DNA of 64,000 nucleotides from Panicum virgatum (lineage: Eukaryota; Streptophyta; Magnoliopsida; Poales; Poaceae), in NCBI RefSeq assembly GCF_016808335.1, contig NC_053137.1, positions 8,234,506 through 8,298,505 on the forward strand, in the 5' to 3' direction. Position 1 is the stretch's first letter, and every line of letters begins with the position of its first letter. Made by a program: the position numbers and the translations under genes. The notes beneath the pieces were generated by a model. The model saw only the letters and a program-made list of their open reading frames with translations, made no database searches and had not been told where the DNA came from. Of this stretch, positions 54,270 through 64,000 are shown piece by piece.

Positions 54270-54905
54270 AGATCTATGATCAGTACTAAATTGTATACAG
54301 ATTGGAAATAATTGCACTATGTGCTCTGAATTTGACTATTGCATTATTGAACACTCCTATGTTGCTTGTACCACGACTAAATTGTGAGTCCATGACTGAA
54401 ATCTGTAGACAGAACAGCCATGCCTGAAACACACTGCACAATGTGCAGAAAGGGAGGGTAATAAGTAATAAACCTTTCCAATGAGCAGGAAACTTGTGCT
54501 GAACGTTGCCTGGGCGAGTAGTTTTTCGCGTGTAAACCAAAGAAAAAAGAGGGAGAAAGAAAGATAAATGGGCTACCTTTTCTTACGTAGCCCACTATCT
54601 TAGCAGGCCAACAAGCCCATGTATGCAGCCCACCATGATCAGTGCTAAATTTGTATCCGAGAATTGGGAAGAATTGTACAGTACAATTTGTACAATGTTC
54701 TGAACTTGCGACTTCGAATGACCGAATTTGACGTACAGTTGTAGTATGAATCAGTCGTGAGTTTAAATTTTATCAGATTCGTTCAAAAACAATTTCTATT
54801 TCATTCAAAAATATGAATCAGTCGTGAGTTCATGACTGAAATGAGCAGCTTGCTTATCTGTAGACAGAGGCTGGCAGCAGTCATGCCTGAAACAAAATGC
54901 ACTAA
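54270..54905. repeat. Diverged ~360-bp direct duplication, 3' flank of gene copy 3
   Basis: GATCAGTACTAAATTGTAT (about 54278) and GATCAGTGCTAAATTTGTAT (about 54638) open similar segments. Both contain GTGAGTTCATGACTGAAAT-like and CATGCCTGAAACA motifs. The second is longer. Confidence 0.65.
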
Positions 54906-55439
54906 GTAGGGCTAAACGTGGTAAAAAGAACCGAGGGGTAAATTTCTACGTTCTCAGCAAATCGAACTTGTATTTTTTTTTCGGGTAATCGAACTTGTAT
55001 TTCGCCTTTGGCCTACAGTACTTTACCAAATGTCCTTCTCTGACTTCGACTGTGGAGTGTGTCGTCACTTAGAAAAGTCAACATCACGTTGCAGTGGACT
55101 CAAACGCACATTCAAAACACGTGATGCCAATTGAATTTGGAAACTGCTGAAATTCTCGCCACAGGACACGCGCTCTTGGAGCCTCGGTCGATAAAAGTGA
55201 ACATATACTACTATTAATATTTTCTTAAAACAAATGCTTGAATGCACGAACTATACTCAAACCCTTTTTTTCAAAAAAACATTTGCTTTGTTTGCAATTA
55301 AAAATACAGGAAACGTAGGGAGTTAATGTTTGCGCAAAAAATATATTAATTTTGTGCAGAACGCTGCATGCTACTCATACTACTAACTGCATTAGCATTT
55401 CTATTTTCTCCAAAAAGAAAATACAAATGGCAAAGACAA
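54906..55439. other. AT-rich intergenic, nothing recognised
   Basis: No coding frame with conserved motifs, no transposon ends and no RNA gene were found. Confidence 0.4.
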
Positions 55440-56190
55440 TTAGTGTTAAATATTAGTCTCTTAGAGGACTAGTCCCCTCTTATCCCTTCCAATCCAAGTC
55501 AAGTTGCAGGCGGGGCAGGTTCTTAAACGAACCTGCTTAGCCACCCTGCTAAAATAGCTGTTGTGGTCGATGCGCCCAGCTGCAAAGCTTTGGTGGCCCA
55601 TTGTTGGGCAGCCTACCAAAGCCCCTGGAAAAGAAGTGAAACCCGCAAGACTCGCAAGAGAACCCGCGGCAGCTCTTGTTCCTTCTCTCATCTTGCCTCA
55701 CGTAACCTAGCGGCGGCCGTTGCCACCACCGTTGACGCCTCCACCCATCGCAATCCCATCCTTTCGCCGCAATCCCAATCCCATCCCATCATCTCCTCAC
55801 GGCGCTCACCTCGAAGTTGCTCATGGGCCTGACCGACGCCTTGCGCTGCCACTGCTCCAGCGCCGCCGTGGAGACGCCCGACCGCACAGCAGTCGTCGGG
55901 CCGCCACCGTCTCCGCTCGCAACGGGCTGCACCAGCGTCTCCCTACGGGCTGTGCTAGATGAAGGCGACAGATAGAGGCGACTTGTTCGACAGGCCCTCC
56001 TTCGTGGTGGTGGTGGTGGAGGACGGGGAGCTGGACTCTGACTGGGAGCCCTTCTTTGACGAATTGGAGCCTGCAGTTCGATCGGGTGGTGCTGGATTGG
56101 ATCAGCAATGGGGATCGCAAATAGGAGGGCGAGTTCACCCAACTCAGATTCCAGTTCAACCAACTCGACCTCACCAAGAAGTGTAAGCAG
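55440..56190 (+). other. Possible broken first exon of an unidentified gene
   Basis: A GC-rich stretch follows hairpin-forming CTTTGGTGG...CCTACCAAAG. The frame MGLTDALRCHCSSAAVETPD runs to TAG near 55970. A second frame reads RGDLFDRPSFVVVVVEDGEL and SDWEPFFDELEPAVRSGG, ending near a donor-like GTGTAAG (about 56181). The two look like one exon split by a frameshift, but I recognise no family. Confidence 0.3.
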
Positions 56191-56879
56191 TTCCTTAAAT
56201 AATGAATTGATTAATCAATACAATATATATTATTATTTGCTTACCTGAATTAGTTTGTAGTGATAAGTTATAGATTGTCTATGCAAATTATGTTTCCCCA
56301 AATTATATAATGTCTGTTCTTGCTAGAGTTGGTTGCCCTGATGATCAATGCCAAAGTTGTATAATGACAAAATTGTATACATCATCTTAGCATAGGAGCT
56401 TGCATAAAATGTTTATTGTTGAGATGAAAGTCCCCAGTAATGAATTGATCTCAATGTTTAGCTTTTCTTTTCACTACTTCATTACTAAAGTATTCACTGA
56501 ATATGAATAAGTATTCACCAAATGTTGTCAATCTCTAGTTATATATATGCAGGAAATCAGATATCAACTCTACCATACAAGGCTGTGCCAAGAGAGCGGG
56601 TTAGTCGAGACAGAGAGCAGCAAGTAGGTATGCAAACAAGACTAAAGGATCCTTCAACTACAGATCTGTGTGCCAGTTGTTCTACATCCTAGATTCAAGT
56701 TTAATTTCGTAGCCTTCTATTTGGAGGTACGATTTGACAACAAAGGTCCCTCATACACTGGAAATGTGAAGTCAATATTGAAGTATCATGCTTTGTCGAA
56801 AACATGATATCAGTGCCTAATGGAGCAGACTGTCTAGCTCTCTATCAAACAAGTTAGGAAGAAGAATAAACATATTCTT
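56191..56879. other. Intergenic, nothing recognised
   Basis: AT-rich sequence without convincing open frames. Confidence 0.4.
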
Positions 56880-57150
56880 TGCTCTTGTTTGATGTCCCTG
56901 CTGGTATTAGTCTACTTTTTGTTTGATGACACCGGTACCGGTCTGCTCTTGTTTGATGTATATGTGGGATCAGTCTTGTTTTGTTTGATGCCCCTGGTAT
57001 TAGCCTGCTCTAGTTTGATGATTTTCTTGTCATCGAACTCTTTTGACCTGTTTTGTACAACAAGGATAAATAACAGTTCCGTTCAGCACATGCTTATGAT
57101 ATGTGACACCTGAAACTGGTATTAGCTTGCTCTGATTAGATGATTTTTTA
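56880..57150. repeat. Degenerate ~37-bp minisatellite
   Basis: GCTCTTGTTTGATG followed by a GGTATTAGYCTGCT-like stretch recurs about five times (56880, 56918, 56942, 56980, 57007), with a further echo at about 57110-57145. Confidence 0.7.
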
Positions 57151-57237
57151 AATATTTTTTATGATTTTTTGAAGCATTACACAATGTTTTCCTATTGGGC
57201 ATACAAGTGAAGCGTTGTGAGGGAAAAAGAAAGCTAG

Positions 57238-57555
57238 CTAAGCATGCTTGCGGATTATGCGGGTTACGTACATCTGCCGCGACGTCCACGAGTTGCTAGC
57301 ACCCTGCTTGATTAATTTGCGGCAAGTGTGGTGGCCATGCAGCTGTCTGCAACCCACCCCACCTGCACTTTGAAAACCGAGATTAATGGAACAAGTCTTT
57401 TTTGAGCAGACCATGTCAAATTCAACATCGCATTCACTTGGATCGACATAATCGTCGGCGTCCATGGAATGACCGCCACATGCAAGCTTTGGCTTCGCCG
57501 GCGCTGATGGAGCTGTGTGGATGGAATCCTCGATCAAGTATAAATATAATAACAT
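57238..57555 (-). other. Unrecognised cysteine-containing open frame
   Basis: A minus-strand frame of 105 codons reads PSAPAKPKLACGGHSMDADD, YVDPSECDVEFDMVCSKKTC and SAGGVGCRQLHGHHTCRK. A donor-like CAG|GTGGGG falls in the middle, so only the first ~70 residues may be exonic. It shows no match to a family I know and no clear signal peptide. Confidence 0.25.
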
Positions 57556-59515
57556 GATAATGCTGGTTTCACTGATGCTTGACTAATGACTTTTCAGTTT
57601 ATTCATCTATTATTACCAGGTTGCTTAGCTACTGCCGAGTCACAACAATAAGAGGTAGAGTCCAACCACTGATGTGTTGTGGAGTCCAAAATGTCTATGT
57701 AGACTCCGTCAAGTCATAACTCGTAAATAAGGAACGTGTTCGGGTTGTCTAATGTCAACCACTCAAAATTTTGTTTACAATTTAGGATTTATGTTGGGCT
57801 TGGATATTTGAAAATGATATGAGTAAACTTGTATCGGAAAAAAGTAATGGCCAAAGTTGTGTTTGTGGAGATCACGACCAATCATTATAACTGTGTAAAA
57901 CTGCATAAAAATCTCTCACATAAAAAGGGGAATAATTTCGTTTTTAGATAAAAGATTAAATAGGTCTAATATATCCACATGGTGAATATATACATCCAAA
58001 GTTTACAAGAGTTTTTAGACTATAAATCTCAAAATGAGAGCGAGGTTCAAAAAATAAGAAAGAAAGCTCTAAATTAAAGAAAGAAAACTAGAAGATTAAA
58101 CTTCAATCTTCTTCTTGGTTCACGTTCAACCTTGTAATGTCTTTACGCAGCACCAATCCATCACATTTTTTGCCTTTGCTTAGAAACTTGATTGCTTATA
58201 ACTTCCATCTCGGTAACGAATGACGGTAATGAGAGCGACGCCTCCAGGAACGATACGACGTTCACGACGGTCATTCATCCGTCTCACCACGATCCGGAGT
58301 TAGATTTTCACATTGAGGACTGCTGAACTATGCAAAAGCACCATGACAACACCTCAAGGGAGGGAAATGACGCCCCAACAGCGCCGCCATTGTTAACCCC
58401 ACATAACAATAATCAGGTTGAGCTTTCACCCAACGCTTCTGCATGACAAACCATCGCCGCCTTGAGCAGGTGAACCGTGCGCAGGTGGAAAGAAGGAAAG
58501 ACGAGGGGGGTGAGGCCGCGCCAGCATAGCCGCCGCCCGAACAAGCCACAACCATCGCTCCCCCTCATAGCACCACCACCGTAACAATACTCATCCGGAT
58601 CAGGGATGACGAATCCCGGGTGGAGCAGCGGCTGGCCCCTCCCCATGGTCACCACGTGAGGGCAAGCGAGGTGGCAGGGTTGGGTAGTCCCTAGCGTCGG
58701 CGGCGCGGCTGAGGGGCCGCCCGCGGGGACGACACAGGGTCAGGGGGAATAATTTCTACACGATTTAATTTTGGCGGTGGGCTTGAGGACATCAAGCATG
58801 TGACTATTATGAGCTCTCGGCGGCTTATATGGCAGAATAATCTACTATTGTATTCTCTATGTAGTATTGACTTTGTACTATAAGAGCGTGATAAACAAAT
58901 GCCATAATAATAATGGCGGCTTTCTCACTGTCGGTTTGATTCAAAGCAGGCACAAGAAAACGTCGTACGGTAGGTCCGTGTGCATGGTCAAGCGTCAAAA
59001 CCTTGTGCATGGAAAATCAAGCACACGTGCATGAAACTAATGATCTGTCCTTGGAGAGGGAGTGTGACATGAATTAGCTAGTTCTAGCTATAGCCATGTA
59101 TACCACACCCTACTTTTGCATATGCACACAATTAAATTAAATTAATGAAGTTTTCCCCTTTTCGAAACTCATCAAATACTATTCTGGGAGAATATATAGT
59201 GGTTATCACATATAGTAGTTGTCTTTGTGTGACTGCTAGGAGCCAATAATAATATAAAAACACAAACCTTTTTCCTTAAAGAAAGTTGAATGGCTAGTTT
59301 CGAAGCCAATATTCACGTGTAGGGTAAATAGCCCCTAGATTATATCCTGCCAGATTTTCTGATCGATTCATATTCAACTCACATGTTTGTTGACAAATTT
59401 GCCAAATCGGCTTTTGCAAGGAACATGCATCGGAGTGCATGCGTGGCACACTGCAGGAACGGCCATGATGCCTCTCATCAGCCGCGCGCCATGCCTTTGA
59501 AGAAGCTAGTGCAAG
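57556..59515. other. Intergenic, no gene recognised
   Basis: Mostly AT-rich. A GC-rich island at about 58328-58740 carries only composition-driven open frames. No element ends with target duplications were seen. Confidence 0.4.
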
Positions 59516-59523
59516 CTGCAGAT

Positions 59524-60521
59524 CAAGGATTACATTATCGTCGATACAACATTTATCAATGATCTCCGGTAACGATAATCGGTTGAAAATTAGTGAAAAA
59601 TCGCCAAAATCGATCGGTAAGAGCAATCAAATTTAAAAAATGAAAATTAAATTCAAAAAACGAAAATCGACAGTTTATCATCGATAATCGATGCAAACCG
59701 AACGATTTGTCGCTTCGCCTACTGAAAATATATTTTGGCAGTGGAAAAAAATAGAAAAGTTTGATAACATTTAATTTTTTAGGTTATGTATGATATTCTA
59801 TTAGATAAATTACATATAAATGCACAATTTTACATATGGAATTGCCTAAGAAATAAACATGTTTACATATTTTGCCCATGAAATTGCATGAAGCATATGA
59901 ATTTGCACATATATACAAACCACGAAGTGCATAGTCCATATAAATAAACGAGTGCATAGTCCATACAAACCTCATAGTTCACACAAAGAAAAGAGTGCAT
60001 AGTTCATACAAACCTCATAGTACATAGAAATAAAAGAGTACATAGTCAGTATAAGGCACATACAAACTAGCAAGCTCATAGTTCATATATGAAGGCATTC
60101 GGCATATCAATTTAATCATTCTTCGGTCTCTTCTTGCTGGTATGTGTGATATCCATAATAATATTCATAAATATTAAAATGAATTCAAATAAGAGGGGAA
60201 CATATAATGATGAAATTGTAATATAGGTACATACCTGTAATTCACCAATCTGACTACTAGTGCTCATGCCAAGATATACTGGTAAAATTATTTTTCCCTA
60301 AGCAAACAATTGTTGCTTTCAACATGTGACAACATTATGGAATCAAGAGAAGGTCTAGTTTTTTTATAGAAATAAGTTCTCTACTTTTTATGAATTTTTT
60401 TAAATTTTTGAACTTTGCATTGAAATCCGTTGAAATTCCAGTCGGTTTTTGTTTTCAGCTAGCATCCGTAACGATAAATTTTACCGATAATCATGATTAT
60501 CGAGCGATTTTGTATTCCTTG
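59524..60521. mobile_element. Non-autonomous hAT element, 998 bp, 8-bp TSD
   Basis: Ends CAAGGATTACA and TGTATTCCTTG are inverted. CTGCAGAT is duplicated at 59516-59523 and 60522-60529. Subterminal GATAATCG/CGATTATC-like motifs cluster at both ends. Inside lie short tandem repeats with AGTGCATAGTCCATA, and on the minus strand a short coding tail HTSKKRPKND-stop near 60117, possibly the last codons of a lost transposase. Confidence 0.92.
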
Positions 60522-60719
60522 CTGCAGATTACTTTAGTTTCATCCATGAATTTGGAATAATTTACTAATTTTTAAGAATATTGCTTGATTGAGCTATAGC
60601 AGATAATATGGTGTTGGAAAGCGATCGTATAATGAGCAAGTCAACAGTCAACACGCATGCATGCACGACTATCTACAATCCCACGGAACATTTAATTTAG
60701 GCGTCCTTCCACTTCCAGC

Positions 60720-61726
60720 CAGGGTTCACCTTACCGACGGTAAAGCGATTTTCGCCAACTAGCGGTATCGGTAAACCGGCGATAAATCGCCGGAAACCGC
60801 TAGAAACCGCTCGAAATGACAATTCAAATTCAAAAAACCGGTAACCGTTGTTTACCGACCGGTAATCGATGTTTACCAACCGGTAATCGATGTTTACCGA
60901 CCGGTAACCGTCATTTTTAACCGGTAAACACCGTATGACTTTGGAAAATTAAAAATTTTGGCAGCATTTCACCGTAATTTTGTAAATATCATTACTGATG
61001 GTATATATCAAACAATTATATAACATTTACACATACATAGAATAGAAGTTCATATCCATAAAAATAGAAATTCATATCCATAGTCCATATAGATCATCAC
61101 AACAATAGTCCATGCAAATCATCACAACCATAGTCCTCACAAACCATCATCGTCAATATATATAATACATAGTAGTGGTTTCCGGTCCAAATGAACAAAT
61201 GAACAAATGAAAATATATGTACATATTTGAAATATGAACACACATATATACATATAGCTAAAATGAACAAATTAACATCCAACTACCATGAACAAATGGA
61301 TCCATATAGCTAATATGAACACATGTTTTTGAATATAGCTACACAACAAACATCTAAAAATCAATGTAAAATCAAGAAATACTCACAATGCAGTGGTTTC
61401 CGGTCCAAACGCGCCGATTTCCGCTCGGAAAACGCCGAATACCGCTCGGGATTAGAGGATGCCGCTCGGGATTACCGGTCCGAAAGTTTTTTTATTTTTT
61501 TGAGTGCCCAAACAGTCAAATATTTGAACATGTTCTATATTAGAATGATGTATGTCATCTCTACTTTCTTACCATATTTTTTCCTTTTTTATTTCAAATA
61601 TTTTTGAAAATTTTAAATTCGGGCGAAATTTTTTGAAATTTACCGCCGGTATGGGTTGCCGCCTAGTAGCGGTATCGGTAAAAATCGGCGGTAACCGGCG
61701 GTTACCGATCGGTAAGGAAAACACTG
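60720..61726. mobile_element. Non-autonomous hAT element, 1007 bp, 8-bp TSD
   Basis: Left CAGGGTTCACCTTACCGA and right TCGGTAAGGAAAACACTG are inverted. CTTCCAGC is duplicated at 60712-60719 and 61727-61734. Many GGTAACCG/CGGTAA repeats are subterminal. The interior is AT-rich, with CATATCCATAGTCCATA-like repeats reminiscent of the preceding element. Confidence 0.93.
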
Positions 61727-61734
61727 CTTCCAGC

Positions 61735-63120
61735 TGCAGCTGAGACGAATTCTCCAAGGCAAACCATGCGTTATCAGAATATCTCATCCCCTGGATAATT
61801 TTGGCTAATACTACCTTACAAATACTACAATTATTGTAGCTGAAATGCAAAGGTGTTAGTAGGAACTATTGGATGTAGATCATATTGCATCATCGTGCAG
61901 CATGTGATTTTGATTGAAAGGGCCAGGGCAGATGGATTGACACACACGTGATTAATAACTTATAATTATCTACACGTCAGTATCACCCAAATATTTGAAG
62001 ATACTGATCTTTACCCTTTTTCTGCAGATAATGACTGAAAGGTTGCTATATAGTTAACAACACGACGGTTTAGGTTATTAGGTACAGTCAATTGTAGTTG
62101 TTTATTAAACTTCCTCCTATAAACAATATAATTTCATCTAGCGGTTTGTCCTAATTCAAACTTATTTTAAACTAGCTATATGTACCTATGAAAATGCATT
62201 ATCTTAATCGAAAAGAGTTACTTTTGTAGTGTGTGTATATATATACAGTTTACAAAAGTACTTTTCAAATTTCATACTGAATCATAATATACAAACTTTT
62301 AGATATAAACAATGACTTAGGGAAAATATAGATAGACCCATATTTGTGATTAGAGGAAGTACCATTAGTGTGTGGAAATCATGTTTAGTGTCGAAGAGGG
62401 TGCATATGCGCTGAAAAAGAGTATCTGATGGAGAAAGATATGGTCATAGCTATTAGGCAACGCAGCATTTCAGGTATCTTGAGTTGAATCAACGAATGGG
62501 AAATAAATGCTTCGATTAGGAAATAAATAAAGCAACAGAAGCTTTTGACATTTCCGCGCAGCATTTCAAGTATCTCTTTGCCTTACCGTTAGCCAAGAAA
62601 GGTTGTTATGTGGAAGCTTCTTGAGTGTAAAGTGGAGACATACGATGAACGGTCTTCTCATGTGCTTCAGAATCTACTAGGGCATATTTCTAATGCCTGA
62701 TGCATTTTAGCTATAATTTCTGATCAGGATATTTAGATAGGAATACAGTATTAAGTAAACTATCCTACTAAGACAAATAGGCTAATAGGTTCCCTATTGG
62801 CACTTACTTCCCATCCTGAAATATAAGAGCAAGGTTTATGGTTCAGCTTTTATGGCGGTAAGATAGGCCATGCATGTCAGCCTAGCCGGGTGAGGTGGTG
62901 GTGGGTCCTGCTGTCTTTATTGCTGTCTATGCGATGTGAACTAATGGAAGTCCAGACTCCAGGAGTAGGTGGTGGGAGGCTATCCGCTTGTTTTTCTGCT
63001 GGCGCATGGCGAGTCGTCCGCTTCCTTCTCTCTCCCACATAGATTACTTATATAAGCATTATGTCGTGCACTGTTGTTGTTTTCATTTTTTTCATTAATA
63101 AAAAGGACAATACAAACTCG
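61735..63120. other. Intergenic, no gene recognised
   Basis: AT-rich sequence. A TATATAAG box near 63049, after a GC-richer stretch (62860-63040), looks promoter-like, but no reading frame follows within the window. Confidence 0.4.
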
Positions 63121-63122
63121 TA

Positions 63123-63379
63123 CTCTCTCTATTTTTATTTACATATCATATTAGGTTAGTCCTAAGTTAAACTTGACTAACTTTGACCAAATCTATAGAA
63201 AAATATAGCAACAACTATACTATCTAATACATGCACTATCAACATATGCTTCATGGTGGATTTAATGGAACAAATTTGGTATTACAAATATTATTATTTC
63301 TTTATATAAGTTTGGTCAAAATTTGCCAAATTTAACATATGACAAACCTAATACGACATGTAAATAAAAATAGAGGAAG
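63123..63379. mobile_element. Stowaway-like MITE, 257 bp, TA TSD
   Basis: CTCTCTCTATTTTTATTTAC at the left mirrors TAAATAAAAATAGAGGAAG at the right, with TA on both sides (63121-63122, 63380-63381). Internal TTTGACCAAA / TTTGGTCAAA pairs are typical of this family. Confidence 0.9.
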
Positions 63380-63381
63380 TA

Positions 63382-64000
63382 GTACGGAAGAAAAAAAATA
63401 CAAACAGCAACCTTAACGAAGAAGACACTGGGTACGCCCTGACACAACTAAGATGCAACAGACCACCTACATGCACGTCAAACCACACACAAGAGCTTGC
63501 ATTCAACTGGATCGATGAACAAACAATTAAGGTGATGATGAACACAAAAACCCAAGAACAAGTTCAAGTTGGCCCTACATACATACAAGCATTGCATTCA
63601 TTTTTTTCCTAAATTTGTTTCTTTCACACACGTCCATTTCCTAGCATATGATTGTGTCACAACTGGTTCATATTTTTAAAGCTGAGTAGCTGTTGGAGTA
63701 AGTGACAATGGAAGGCATCTGCACCTTCCTAGTCTCGCGGTCAAAAGGATCAGCTCATATGTATGAATCAACCCGGCTATGCACAGTATAGAAGTACATA
63801 CCAATCACACAAAAACAAAAAAAATTGTTGATTAGTTTATATTTTCTTTGCAATCGAGTTGCAGGATGACCATGGCACACCTGTCACACGGAAAGTTGAA
63901 AAATAGTTGCATGATCACAGCTAAAAAATGATTCGTAGGAATGCCCCAATTTTTTTAGGAGCGGATAAAAATATATCACATTGGTACAAATGGAGCATGT
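63382..64000. other. Intergenic to window end, nothing recognised
   Basis: AT-rich sequence with no supported feature. Confidence 0.4.

Overview
This is a window of nuclear DNA from a grass (Poaceae, most likely a panicoid). The evidence is: spliced plant-family genes with GC-rich first exons, a wall-associated-kinase pseudogene, grass-type MITEs (hAT, Stowaway, Tourist-like, CACTA), two Cassandra-type LTR segments carrying a 5S rRNA-like core, large Gypsy-type LTRs, Helitron termini, and no bacterial-style gene packing. Family names come from recognition by eye; no search was run. I can support four structurally intact genes: one SWIM zinc-finger / MULE-transposase-derived gene and three tandem copies of an At4g14100-like secreted-protein gene. 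The rest is pseudogenes, transposons and degenerate repeats.

Layout. 0-2 kb: truncated Gypsy-type LTR with a (CT)n run, then a Helitron 3' end. 1.9-3.3 kb: receptor-kinase (WAK) pseudogene, lacking its P-loop and split by a hAT MITE. 4.7-8.9 kb: five-exon SWIM gene on the minus strand, with a TIR element (itself holding a 1.1-kb retroposon) at its promoter. 10.4-15.4 kb: a 22-bp minisatellite, a TRIM as LTR-internal-LTR-internal-LTR, then a Cassandra LTR segment abutting a ~3-kb Gypsy-type LTR. 16.6-17.2 kb: two adjacent hAT MITEs with clear target duplications. 18.2-28.4 kb: a degenerate array of ~2-kb related units broken up by a MULE-like element, a 1-kb hAT element and a solo LTR.

26.0-48.6 kb is a direct tandem segmental duplication. 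Each unit holds an array unit, an At4g14100-like gene, a Helitron containing a CACTA element, an orphan copy of the gene family's promoter, and a SINE. Copy 1 additionally carries a 3.27-kb solo LTR inside its CACTA element; copy 2 additionally carries a 1.75-kb unclassified insertion upstream of its gene. Without these, the copies are about 8.73 and 8.75 kb. The internal breakpoint lies inside the SINE. The third gene copy (52.9-54.1 kb) keeps the ancestral promoter, but that promoter carries a three-level nest: Stowaway MITE > long-TIR MULE with a captured 3-ketoacyl-CoA synthase fragment > Cassandra solo LTR.

54-64 kb is mostly non-coding, with a possible broken gene remnant near 55.7-56.2 kb, two ~1-kb non-autonomous hAT elements and a Stowaway MITE. 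The most interesting content is structural: a small gene family multiplied by tandem duplication, with transposon layers that give the order of events, an apparent gene-conversion tract over promoter plus exon 1, and a shared C-terminal frameshift in two of the three copies.
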